From assembly GCA_029269725.1 (NCBI GenBank), contig JARJHS010000002.1, forward strand, positions 496,001 to 560,000: 64,000 nucleotides of DNA, read 5' to 3'. Shown here one piece after another: positions 39,476 through 48,050 of this stretch. Numbering within the stretch: position 1 is the first letter of the stretch; each line of letters starts with the position of its first letter. A model generated the notes under the pieces. That model was not told the origin of the DNA and made no database searches. It was given only the letters and a program-made list of their open reading frames with translations. Both the position numbers and the translations under genes were made by a program. The stretch comes from Pollutibacter soli. Lineage in GTDB: Bacteria; Bacteroidota; Bacteroidia; Chitinophagales; Chitinophagaceae.

Positions 39476-39656
39476 GTAAGAAGTAAGTAGTAAGTAATAA
39501 GTAGGGAACAGCCCGCGATTGAGAGTGACAGTTTAAATATTTTTTGTCAAAAAATCCAACAATTCTTATAAACTGTATACTAACTTTCAATCTTCAATCT
39601 TCAATCTTCAACTTTACACTTAAACTTACTCACTTACTACTTCCTACTTACTTTCA
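39475..39656. repeat. spacer repeats (TAAGTAGTAAG and CAATCTT families)
   Basis: TAAGAAGTAAGTAGTAAGTA at 39476 is followed by AATAAGTAGG; then CAATCTT repeated three times (39588-39610); then ACTTACTCACTTACTACTTC and CTACTTACTTTC (39625-39655), the reverse complement of the first family. The two TAAGTAG-type blocks are thus inverted relative to each other, about 120 bases apart. Confidence 0.7.
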
Positions 39657-39663
39657 TTCAGCC

Positions 39664-39698
39664 TTTATAAAAAGCCGCCGCCGGGGAACCGGCAGCGG
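39664..39698 (-). terminator. rho-independent terminator (minus strand)
   Basis: On the minus strand CCGCTGCCGG pairs with CCGGCGGCGG around TTCC, followed by CTTTTTATAAA. It lies 55 bases after the MddA-like gene and ends that transcript. Confidence 0.8.
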
Positions 39699-39753
39699 GA
39701 TTATGCGTAATAAAAAGAACCGTATTTGTTAAATCATCCACTCATTTTCTATT

Positions 39754-40494
39754 TTATGCCGCCCTTTTTCGTCTGCTGTTCATCATTGATACCGGAATAT
39801 TGTTAATGTAATTTTTGTAACGATTACCAACCTGGCTGAACAAATTGAATTCATTATTACTTGCTACCGCGAGCACCAGGAAACTCACGAGTAGTGAAGT
39901 AAGAAAATGAGATACGGTCATTACCGGCGTTACCCAGAAACCTATCATCAGCCCGAGATACATCGGATGGTAGGCTATCTTCTGAATCAACGCAGTTTTG
40001 AATTTAGGAGCGAAGTAGTTGCGTCTCTGAAAGTATAGCCATGTCTGCCTTACTCCGAAAAAATCGAAATGATTGATCAGGAATGTACTGAGCAGCGCAA
40101 GCATCCATCCGCCAATGAAAAGTATAATAAGTACATCGTGCAATAACCCTTGTTTTATCATCCAAAGCTTTTGATCCATAGGTATCCAACAAACGTTGAA
40201 CAGTATTGCACAAAGACTGCAGAGTAAAACAAAAGTGCTGCGGCGTAGTGGCTGCGGGATACTGTTTTTAAAATTGTTCCACGCTTCTGTACGCAGGAAA
40301 AACTGGTAAAACATGGAAATGAATCCCAGCAGAATCAGGTTGATAAAAAGTGCGTTCGCGTCATTCGTTCCTGTTCCGATCAATTCAGTGTCGTTATTGA
40401 TAAAATTGCCGATAAAGAGAAAGGAATACATCAGGCTGAAGCAGAATATCCCATAAGCCAAACAACCATACCCAAAAAATAAAAGCCTTTTCAT
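39754..40494 (-). CDS. MddA-like (methanethiol S-methyltransferase / NnrU-type) membrane protein (246 aa)
   Basis: A polytopic membrane protein with the hallmarks of the MddA family: RRSTFVLLCSLCAILFNVCW (about 93-112), then ALLSTFLINHFDFFGVRQTW (about 148-168), IQKIAYHPMYLGLMIGFWVT (about 188-207) and PVMTVSHFLTSLLV. The H-P-x-Y-x-G motif is kept. Where MddA proteins usually have an acidic EERDL-like stretch before the last helix, this one has ASNNEFNLF, so catalysis may differ. MddA methylates methanethiol to dimethyl sulfide with S-adenosylmethionine. The start at 40494 follows ACAAAAACTAACACG, typical here; the longer frame to 40542 is less likely. A small secreted-protein frame lies directly upstream. 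Confidence 0.78.
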   Translation of the reverse strand: MKRLLFFGYGCLAYGIFCFSLMYSFLFIGNFINNDTELIGTGTNDANALFINLILLGFISMFYQFFLRTEAWNNFKNSIPQPLRRSTFVLLCSLCAILFNVCWIPMDQKLWMIKQGLLHDVLIILFIGGWMLALLSTFLINHFDFFGVRQTWLYFQRRNYFAPKFKTALIQKIAYHPMYLGLMIGFWVTPVMTVSHFLTSLLVSFLVLAVASNNEFNLFSQVGNRYKNYINNIPVSMMNSRRKRAA

Positions 40495-40567
40495 CGTGTT
40501 AGTTTTTGTCTCGTTATTATTCAACCGGGTCGCAGCTTTCATCTTGCCTTATGTTTTCAAATTTGAA

Positions 40568-40744
40568 TTAACGGAAGGGGAACCTGTTTTCCGCCAGCAA
40601 CAATGTCTTTTCCATTTGTTCTTTTGCTGCGCCTTTAATCCTTTTTTCAATTTCAACTTCCTGTTTTTGTTTACATGGATCTGATGCACTGTCCAGATAA
40701 CCGATAAGCATGAAAACAAATACCATCATAAACTTTATCATCAT
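40568..40744 (-). CDS. putative small exported protein (58 aa)
   Basis: A 58-codon frame below usual cut-offs. It begins MMIKFMMVFVFMLIGYLDSA, a signal-peptide-like start, and continues with a single Cys (SDPCKQKQEV) and a helical charged tail (EIEKRIKGAAKEQMEKTLLL, AENRFPFR). It is preceded by an AG-rich leader (AAGAAAAGAGAATA) and is followed 73 bases later by the MddA-like gene on the same strand, so they could be co-transcribed. No family recognised. From 40745 to 41081 only the sensor-kinase upstream region was seen. Confidence 0.4.
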   Translation of the reverse strand: MMIKFMMVFVFMLIGYLDSASDPCKQKQEVEIEKRIKGAAKEQMEKTLLLAENRFPFR

Positions 40745-41081
40745 TATTCTCTTTTCTTAATTCCTAAACTTCTCTTCTTCCATTTCCGACACAAAACTAA
40801 ACTGATTGTTTTGCGGGGCCATCAGCATATTATCGGTTGTATTGTTTGAATGCGTACCTGTTAAATCCTGTTGAGAAGAATGTTCCTGCACCGTTTTTTC
40901 ACCAGGGTAAAAGTCATCTTAGCATGACTTAAAATCCTCTACTCATCAGGAATAGTCAACTGCGCATCAGAACAGGCTAAATAATCAGTCAGTATTTTTA
41001 ATGTTCGGGGAAATGAGGAGCTTTCTGCATATTTCTGCCTGAGGAAATATTCGTATATTTTAAAAGCCTATCAGATACTTT

Positions 41082-44000
41082 ATGCGGGTATTCGGTTTTG
41101 TTCAGCAAATGACCATCCTGGCGGCTTTTACCTTAGGGTATAGCGCTGCTGAAGCACAAACTGTTTTTCATAGACCGACCATTTTCACGACAGATCAGGG
41201 GCTTTCATCCAACTCAGTACGATCAATTGATAAATGCCGGAACGGTTTTATATGGATAGGTACGGGTGATGGTATTTGTCGTTTTGATGGTAACCGGTTT
41301 AAAGTATACCAGCATAATCCTTCTGACAGCAACTCGATTGCTGATAACCGTATCAATTGTGTACTTGCTGTAGGGGATAGTATTTGGGCAGCGACAGACC
41401 TGGGCCTATCGATATTGAATACCCGAAACAATCGCTTTACAAATATTCAGTTCAACGAAGACGGGACATTACCAACCATATTACGTCAGCAGGGGTTTGG
41501 TGCAAACCTGATTTACGCCGATAGAAGTGGAGACATATGGATCGGCACTCGTAACCAGGGAGTACATCGGTACAGCCCGAAAACAGGAAAGTTTGATAGC
41601 TTTTATTGGAAGCGACCAGATAGTATACCGGAGAACTTTGTTTATAATCATATCCTGAGCATATGTGTTAATAATGACAATGACAGTATCATCTATGCAG
41701 GTACTGTTGCTGGTCTGCTGGAAATGAACAGGTATACCCATTCCATCAAAAGACATTTTTTTAAGCATCCGGAAAAGAAATATGAAAACGCATTGAATGC
41801 ATTCCGGAGAATATATTATCATGATGACGGACTCCTGTATACCGGTAATTGGTCCACAGGCATGCACATTTTTGAATCGTTAACCGGTAAACTGATCCCG
41901 TTACAAAACCAGGGAGGCCCCGGAGAAGAGGTTATTGAAACCGGTATAAGGAAACTGCTTCGTAAATCCCGAAATGAAATCTGGATTACATCGGGAATGG
42001 GAGTAGCCGTTTGGGATACCGACAAAAAGAAGATTACATACAGGCAGAAAAACGATTTTAACAATTCACTTTTTTACGGGGTTGACTTCATTGATGAGAG
42101 CAACAGGATTTGGGAAGGTTCCACCAACGGCGTATATGTATTTGATCCCGTGGTGCAACAATTTAATGTCTGGGCCCGCGAAAATCCCGCAAATAATCAA
42201 TGGGGATTTAACTTTTATATCATTGAAGACAAAATCAAAAATCAATTGGTCATTCTTCCGAGAGTCGGCGGAAAGATCCATCATTTCGACCTGACAGAAA
42301 AGACCTGGCGTACACAAAATCTTTCCATTCCAAAAAACAGAAGACTTGAACGATTCCTGGTCAGGGGTTTCGCAAAAGCAACGGGTGGACTTTACACTAT
42401 AGCCACGGATGAAGGGCTTTTTACTTATAATGATGCAACAGGAGACATGCGTCCATTGCACCTGCTTCAAAACGCAGATGATTACCGATATGGAGAATTA
42501 ATCTGGGACAGTTCAGGCAAACTGTGGTTTTCGGCTTATGGCAACGGCTTATTCGTCTGGAACCCTGCTACCGGAACTATTAAACACTATATGGATGAAC
42601 TTAATCTGCCTGACACAAAACAACCATTTAATACGCTGGTTTCATTGTTTGAAGACAGTCGTAAGAATATCTGGATCAGCAGAAACAATGGCTATGTGTA
42701 TTTTGATCAGTCTAAGCAAAAGTTCATGCATTTCCTCGCTGATCATGATTCCACCAATACAATTTCAATTATTAAAGGTTTTGCAGAAGATGCCGAAGGA
42801 CGTGTGTGGGTGAATGGAGCAGATGGAAAAATCGGATTCGGATGGATAAATCAACCGGAGAAGGGACTCACCTCTGTGATGGATTATTATACAAAATTCG
42901 GACTGACAGATTTCCCCAAGATCAGCTCAGATAATGAAGGTAATATCTGGGGATATACGAAAAAGAGTCTGTTCAGAATTGACCCCAAGACTTTAGTACC
43001 GGATCAGTTTGATTTCAGTTATGGATTAAGGGAACCGGATTTTTATTCGTTTAATATTATTTCCAATGACATTGCTGTGTTTGGCGGAAGGAATGATGTT
43101 GTTTTCGCAAATACAAAACAGCTAAGAAGAAACACGGAAAAGCCTGTACCATATATAACACAGATCCAGGTTTTGGAAAAGCCGAATACCATCACCATGG
43201 TGACCGTCGATACCAGTCAGCTGTATCTTAAATACTGGCAGAACTTTTTCTCATTTTCTTTTTCAGCAAAAGCATATACGCTGGGAAACGCTGTTCGATT
43301 TCGATATCGCCTTTCTGGTTTTGAAGATCAGTGGATTGAAGCCACTGATCGGAATTTTGTAAACTATACAAATATTCCCGCAGGTGATTATACTTTCCAG
43401 GTACAGGCCGCTAATAACGAAGGGGTATGGAACGAAGAGATAAGTACATTACCCGTTCATGTTGCCACTGCCTGGTGGAACATGTGGATATTCCAGACGC
43501 TTGCAGTTTTAGCCATTGCATATGCCATATGGCAATTATACCAGATGAGATTGAAACAGGTACGTGAGAAAACAAGAATAAAAGTTGAGTTCGAAAAGAA
43601 ACTGGCCAATGTGGAGATGAGTGCCTTGCTGGCCCAAATGAATCCTCACTTCTTATTCAACAGTCTTAATTCGATCGATAGCTATATCATCCGTAATGAA
43701 TCGAAGAAAGCTTCCGAGTACCTCAATAGTTTTGCGCGACTGATGCGCCTTATTCTCAATAATTCAAGAAGTAACTACATCACGCTGAAAGAAGAACTGG
43801 AGACACTTGATCTTTATCTGCAGATGGAAAATCTGAGATTCAAAGACCGTTTTGTATATGAGATTCTTGTTGATGAAGATATAGACACTACTATGGTAAA
43901 TATACCGCCGATGCTGGTTCAGCCTTATGTTGAAAATGCTATCTGGCATGGACTGATGCACAAAGAAGCGAACAAAGGAAAGAGTAAGGTATCGATACAT

Positions 44001-44249
44001 ATCAAAAAAACAGAAACAGGAATTATATGTATTATCGAGGACAATGGAATAGGCCGTGAGAAAGCAGCAGCAATCAGTTCAAAAACAGGTACACGAAGCC
44101 GTAAGTCGATGGGAATGCGGATAACAGAAGATAGAATTGAGATCATCAATAAACTGTACAATACCGATACTAAAGTGTTTATTGAAGATCTGATGGATGA
44201 TACAGGAGCGGCCGAAGGAACGAGAGTGGAGCTGACGATACCAGGGTGA
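41082..44249 (+). CDS. propeller sensor kinase of the LytS/His_kinase class (1055 aa)
   Basis: The signal sequence (about residues 1-24) is followed by two-component-regulator propeller repeats (FIWIGTGDGICRFDGNRF, DIWIGTRNQGVHRYSP, RIWEGSTNGVYVFDP, KLWFSAYGNGLFVWNP). A Y_Y_Y domain follows (about 710-795), then a transmembrane helix (WNMWIFQTLAVLAIAYAIWQ, about 800-820), a His_kinase domain with the phosphorylated His in ALLAQMNPHFLFNSLNSIDS (about 855) and a HATPase region (PPMLVQPYVENAIWHGL, EDNGIGREKA). It senses an unknown periplasmic signal and phosphorylates the LytTR regulator downstream. Kinase and regulator are separated by 283 bases of spacer repeats, more than is usual for such pairs. 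Confidence 0.93.
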   Translation: MRVFGFVQQMTILAAFTLGYSAAEAQTVFHRPTIFTTDQGLSSNSVRSIDKCRNGFIWIGTGDGICRFDGNRFKVYQHNPSDSNSIADNRINCVLAVGDSIWAATDLGLSILNTRNNRFTNIQFNEDGTLPTILRQQGFGANLIYADRSGDIWIGTRNQGVHRYSPKTGKFDSFYWKRPDSIPENFVYNHILSICVNNDNDSIIYAGTVAGLLEMNRYTHSIKRHFFKHPEKKYENALNAFRRIYYHDDGLLYTGNWSTGMHIFESLTGKLIPLQNQGGPGEEVIETGIRKLLRKSRNEIWITSGMGVAVWDTDKKKITYRQKNDFNNSLFYGVDFIDESNRIWEGSTNGVYVFDPVVQQFNVWARENPANNQWGFNFYIIEDKIKNQLVILPRVGGKIHHFDLTEKTWRTQNLSIPKNRRLERFLVRGFAKATGGLYTIATDEGLFTYNDATGDMRPLHLLQNADDYRYGELIWDSSGKLWFSAYGNGLFVWNPATGTIKHYMDELNLPDTKQPFNTLVSLFEDSRKNIWISRNNGYVYFDQSKQKFMHFLADHDSTNTISIIKGFAEDAEGRVWVNGADGKIGFGWINQPEKGLTSVMDYYTKFGLTDFPKISSDNEGNIWGYTKKSLFRIDPKTLVPDQFDFSYGLREPDFYSFNIISNDIAVFGGRNDVVFANTKQLRRNTEKPVPYITQIQVLEKPNTITMVTVDTSQLYLKYWQNFFSFSFSAKAYTLGNAVRFRYRLSGFEDQWIEATDRNFVNYTNIPAGDYTFQVQAANNEGVWNEEISTLPVHVATAWWNMWIFQTLAVLAIAYAIWQLYQMRLKQVREKTRIKVEFEKKLANVEMSALLAQMNPHFLFNSLNSIDSYIIRNESKKASEYLNSFARLMRLILNNSRSNYITLKEELETLDLYLQMENLRFKDRFVYEILVDEDIDTTMVNIPPMLVQPYVENAIWHGLMHKEANKGKSKVSIHIKKTETGIICIIEDNGIGREKAAAISSKTGTRSRKSMGMRITEDRIEIINKLYNTDTKVFIEDLMDDTGAAEGTRVELTIPG

Positions 44250-44530
44250 GAATGCAGGGTGTGGAATACGGAATACAGGAAGAGGCAGAAACGGAACATA
44301 GAAAACGGGGAGGAAAGTTGAAACAGCGGACAGAAAGAGAAACAGAAACAGGAAGAAAGTGATCATGACCTCTGTTCATGAAGCTGATTCCCTTCGGGCT
44401 GAAAACTGAAAACCGTGAAGAAAGCAGGAATTGAAAACGAATTCTATTTATCAGCTGACTCCACCAGATCTGATAACCTGCCTGCCCTGCCTACCGGGCA
44501 GGCCGACAACTGACAACCGACAACTAAAGA
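44250..44530. repeat. spacer repeats between kinase and regulator, with a GCCTGCCC hairpin
   Basis: A purine-rich run of CAGAAACGGAAC, ACAGAAAGAGAAACAGAAAC and similar units (44256-44358) is followed by a perfect hairpin GCCTGCCC-N8-GGGCAGGC (44480-44503) and GACAACTGACAACCGACAAC (44504-44524), which ends nine bases before the regulator start. The same three kinds of element occur elsewhere in the window. Confidence 0.7.
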
Positions 44531-44532
44531 CA

Positions 44533-45282
44533 ATGACCAGGGCAGTAATTATTGACGACGAGACACACAGCATCGAAACATTAAAATGGAAGCTGGAGAA
44601 TTATTGTCCGGATGTGACGGTGATTGCCTCTTTTACAGATCCTGCGGAGGGAGTCAGATTTCTGAAGCAGAATGAAATCGACATTCTTTTCCTGGATATC
44701 GAGATGCCTATGTTGAATGGTTTTGATGTGCTGGAAGAAGTAGGACAGTCGATAACATTTGATGTAATCTTTATCACTGCTTATGATAATTTTGGAATAC
44801 AGGCTGTAAAATTCAGTGCGCTTGATTACCTGTTGAAACCAGTGCAGAATAAAGAATTAAAAGAAGCAATAGAAAAGCATCTCAGAAAGGCTCAGCCAAA
44901 CATACCTAACAGGCAATTGGAAGTATTAATGGAAAATGTACATGCTGAGAAAAGAGGGAAAACGGGAAAGATCGCGCTTGCGTCGAGAGATATTATTGAA
45001 TTTGTAAATCCGGAAGAGATTATCGTATGCACTTCTAACAGCAACTATACTGAAGTCTATTTATCAGATGGAAGGAAGAAAGTGATCAGCAAAACATTAA
45101 AGGAGTTTGAGGATATGCTCGTACCCTTCCATTTTTTCAGGCCACATCATTCTCACCTTATCAATCTTTCTGAAGTAAAAGAGTTTATCCGTGGCGATGG
45201 AGGCTTCCTGGTGATGAAAAACAAAATGAAAATCCCTGTTTCGAAAAGCAAAAAGGACGAACTGATGAGTCAGTTACTCTGA
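44533..45282 (+). CDS. response regulator of the LytTR (AlgR/AgrA) family (249 aa)
   Basis: Receiver domain with acidic residues in AVIIDDETHSIE, phosphoacceptor Asp in ILFLDIEMPMLNGFDVLEE, switch Thr in IFITAYDNFGI and conserved Lys in DYLLKPVQNKEL. A C-terminal LytTR DNA-binding domain follows: KIALASRDIIEFVNPEEIIV, CTSNSNYTEVYLSDGRK, TLKEFEDML, FFRPHHSHLINLSEVKEFIR and IPVSKSKKDEL. The start at 44533 directly precedes the first beta strand; the longer frame back to 44431 is translated spacer repeat. It is the partner of the upstream LytS-type kinase. Confidence 0.93.
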   Translation: MTRAVIIDDETHSIETLKWKLENYCPDVTVIASFTDPAEGVRFLKQNEIDILFLDIEMPMLNGFDVLEEVGQSITFDVIFITAYDNFGIQAVKFSALDYLLKPVQNKELKEAIEKHLRKAQPNIPNRQLEVLMENVHAEKRGKTGKIALASRDIIEFVNPEEIIVCTSNSNYTEVYLSDGRKKVISKTLKEFEDMLVPFHFFRPHHSHLINLSEVKEFIRGDGGFLVMKNKMKIPVSKSKKDELMSQLL

Positions 45283-45406
45283 ACTACTCAACAGGAACAG
45301 GTGATTGATCAAATGAACTTTTATTCCAGCGAAAGAATTCCAAGTTTTGTATTGTTATCAGCTTCGATGGAATGAAGCTGTCTGTTCCGTTACTGAAAGG
45401 TGAACT

Positions 45407-46291
45407 ATGGCGCATACGGAAATGGTTAAAACCAGGGATGGGAGGGAGATGGGGATCAGCATTTTTAATCCTCAGAAGGAGAACAACTCTGTTATAGTGA
45501 TCGGGCAGGGAGTAATGATGCATCAATCAGATTATAATGTATTTGCAGAATTCCTGTCAAAGAGCGGGTATCCGGTGATCACTTTCAGTTATCGGGGACT
45601 TGACGAAAGTTACTGGCTCGGCCCGGAAAAAGCGAATGCCGGAATGAAACATTGGGCATTACAGGATCTGAATACTGCATTGCTTTTTGCAAAACAACAT
45701 TTCCCTAAAAAGGAAATTATTTTTCTCGCACATGGCATCAGTGGAGAAATTGCCGGTATTGCTCCGGCGAGTACATACATCAACAGGATGATCATGATCA
45801 GTGCGGGCCTGACCTGCGCTAAACTCAGGCCCTGGCGTGTTCGTATGCGCCTCTCGGTGATGAAAAAACTCATCACGTTGTTATTATTTTTCTATGGTTA
45901 TTTTCCAGGTAAAAGAATAAGGTATCTCACGAATATACCGGGCGGCGTAATGCGTGATTGGGTCGGCTGGTGTAACAGTGAGAACGGTCTTTTTGACGAG
46001 TTCCCCGATAATAATTATTGCCGTTTGCGCATACCATTACTCAGTATAAGTTTCGAGGGAAATTCAGACATTCCACTAAAAGCTATACGCGCATTACTCG
46101 CTCGATATTCGGCTGCACGTATCCGTTGGATGCATCTTCCTGACACACTCTTATCCGACACACCCAATGATGAGAATGCTTTTTTCAATGCAAAGTTTCC
46201 GGAAAATTTATGGAAGATGATCGGCGACTGGCTTGAGTCGGAAGCAAGCTATAATGGATACTTTAACCAGGAAGAAAAATTAGCACCGTAA
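45407..46291 (+). CDS. alpha/beta hydrolase, COG4757-like (294 aa)
   Basis: An alpha/beta-hydrolase fold: VIVIGQGVMMHQSDYNVFAE (oxyanion-hole region, about 27-46), FLSKSGYPVITFSYRGLDES (about 47-66), the nucleophile elbow IIFLAHGISGEIAG with G-x-S-G (about 106-119), and late strand IPLLSISFEGNSDIPLKAIR (about 208-227) that may carry the acid. The pattern fits predicted hydrolases of the COG4757 group, whose substrates are unknown. It has no signal peptide and is cytoplasmic. It lies 125 bases after the LytTR regulator and could be one of its targets, by position only. Confidence 0.75.
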   Translation: MAHTEMVKTRDGREMGISIFNPQKENNSVIVIGQGVMMHQSDYNVFAEFLSKSGYPVITFSYRGLDESYWLGPEKANAGMKHWALQDLNTALLFAKQHFPKKEIIFLAHGISGEIAGIAPASTYINRMIMISAGLTCAKLRPWRVRMRLSVMKKLITLLLFFYGYFPGKRIRYLTNIPGGVMRDWVGWCNSENGLFDEFPDNNYCRLRIPLLSISFEGNSDIPLKAIRALLARYSAARIRWMHLPDTLLSDTPNDENAFFNAKFPENLWKMIGDWLESEASYNGYFNQEEKLAP

Positions 46292-46530
46292 GGAGAGAAA
46301 CAGGAAACAGAGTCAGGGCAAAAAAAAAGAGAACAGGAAGGCGGGTGCAGAAAAACTAAAAATTGCGAAAAGGGAGAAAGAATGCTATTCATTGTGTTGA
46401 ATTCTTCTGTTATGACAACGGGCAATTAACAACTCAAAGAATACAAAACGACAATTAGAATGCGATTAATTTTTCTCCTTAAAGTGTGGCTGTTTTCTTC
46501 TGCCTCCTTTCTCCTTACTCCTGCCTGTTA
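46292..46530. repeat. spacer repeats after the alpha/beta hydrolase
   Basis: Purine-rich CAGGAAACAGAG- and GAACAGGAAGG-type units (46300-46380) are followed, on the other strand sense, by TCTTCTGCCTCCTTTCTCC- and TTACTCCTGCC-type units (46498-46528). From 46531 to 46832 the sequence is the upstream region of the efflux operon. Confidence 0.5.
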
Positions 46531-46653
46531 GAATACAGTTAGAAAAATTTATATTAACGTCTTGTTAAACAGGGTCACTTTCTAAATGGTCTATTTTCGC
46601 CCGCAAACCCTATTGGCTGTTAATCGCGACAAGGTTTTCTGGCATTTTTGAAT

Positions 46654-46661
46654 TATATTTG
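46654..46661 (+). promoter_or_regulatory. possible -7 element of the efflux operon
   Basis: TATATTTG, matching TAnnTTTG, 171 bases before the ATG at 46833. This would give an untranslated leader of about 165 bases. No operator was recognised, and no local regulator gene is next to the operon. Confidence 0.4.
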
Positions 46662-46832
46662 AAATAACCGACCTGCACCTTTGAAAATATAAAATTGGTG
46701 TCTCGTTTATCTTCAGTCACCTTCTTCAACTCTTGCCAGCAAATCTCTGTCCCCCGATTGCCTGCATCCTGATCAATTTCAGGTTTTCAATCTGATTGCC
46801 AGCCAATTCAATAACTCTAAAAAAAAGGGATC

Positions 46833-47969
46833 ATGCGACCATTTCTGGCAAGTCTGACAGCTTCATTTTTTTTCTTTCAACTGGCTTGTAATGTCAGTGG
46901 CAAAACGGAGGATGAACATTCCAAAGCAGTACATATTCCAGTGTTGAAAATAGAAGCCCGGGACACTGTTATCGAGCAGGAATATGTGGCAGATATCCAG
47001 GCTGCAAAAAACGTCGAAATCAGATCCCGCATACAGGGCTTCATAAAAGAAATTCTTGTTGATGAAGGACAGGAAGTGACCAAGGGTCAGCCGTTATTCA
47101 TTCTTAATGATGAAGAGCTTCAGGCAGATGTATCAAAAGCAAAGGCTGTATTGAACAATGCAACAGCCGAGGCGAAAGGTGCTGAACTTGAAATGAAGAG
47201 GATAAAAGTACTCGTAGATAAAAATGTCATTTCATCTTCGGAATATGAGCTTGCTCAATCAAGATTGAAATCTGCTGAAGCACGTGTAGATGAAGCAAAA
47301 TCAAGTTATACAAATGCCCAGATACAGCTTTCCTATACACGGATCCTTTCTCCATTCAGTGGAATAATCGACAGGATTCCAATGAAGAGAGGAAGCCTCG
47401 TGGATGAAGGAACTTTACTTACTACCATTTCAGATCTGGCAACGATCTACGCCTATTTCTCAGTTTCAGAAAATGAATATCTCCGCTTTAGTCGGTCTAA
47501 AAAAGAAAAGAATACCACCGACTATGATAATATCAAATTAATTCTTTCCGACGGTACTGCTTACCAGCATAATGGAAGAGTGGAAGCTATGGAAAGTGAA
47601 TTTGATAGTCATACCGGTTCTATCGCCTTTCGTGCAACATTTCCCAATCCCGAAAAATTTCTCAAACACGGTGCCAGCGGTAAAATAATTTTAAGCGCAG
47701 CAGTGGAAGATGCATTGATCATTCCGCAGAAAGCAGTCATGGAAATCCAGGATAAAAGTTTTGTGTACATCGTGAATAAGGATAACACGGTGAGGATGAA
47801 AAGTTTTTCACCGAAAACGAGAATGGATGAATTTATTGTCGTTCAGTCTGGCCTTACAGAACACGACACTATTGTTTATGAAGGAATACAGAGCATAAAG
47901 GAAGGAACCAGAATAACGCCACAATATTTGGATGCAGATCAATTGCCTGCATTGAATTCCGGAAAATAA
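46833..47969 (+). CDS. RND efflux periplasmic adaptor lipoprotein (378 aa)
   Basis: Membrane-fusion protein of an RND pump. Lipoprotein signal with lipobox QLAC (Cys near residue 19). The barrel-sandwich halves VEIRSRIQGFIKEILVDEGQ (about 49-68) and TRILSPFSGIIDRIPMKRGS (about 169-188) flank a coiled-coil hairpin (about 90-160, rich in Ala/Lys/Glu), followed by a beta barrel and the membrane-proximal part ending ITPQYLDADQLPALNSGK. It links the inner-membrane pump to the outer-membrane channel. First gene of a three-gene operon with 81 and 34 base gaps. Confidence 0.93.
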   Translation: MRPFLASLTASFFFFQLACNVSGKTEDEHSKAVHIPVLKIEARDTVIEQEYVADIQAAKNVEIRSRIQGFIKEILVDEGQEVTKGQPLFILNDEELQADVSKAKAVLNNATAEAKGAELEMKRIKVLVDKNVISSSEYELAQSRLKSAEARVDEAKSSYTNAQIQLSYTRILSPFSGIIDRIPMKRGSLVDEGTLLTTISDLATIYAYFSVSENEYLRFSRSKKEKNTTDYDNIKLILSDGTAYQHNGRVEAMESEFDSHTGSIAFRATFPNPEKFLKHGASGKIILSAAVEDALIIPQKAVMEIQDKSFVYIVNKDNTVRMKSFSPKTRMDEFIVVQSGLTEHDTIVYEGIQSIKEGTRITPQYLDADQLPALNSGK

Positions 47970-48050
47970 TATCGATTGATTCTGCAGGTGTAAATGCCTG
48001 AAAGGAGATTGCAAAATTGTCCTTTGAATCTATCTTTTTAAAAACAGATC

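Noticed and set aside
46458-46530. 23-codon frame with a lipobox-like end (LLTPAC)
   Set aside because: It is translated spacer repeat; it stops at the Cys and encodes no mature part.
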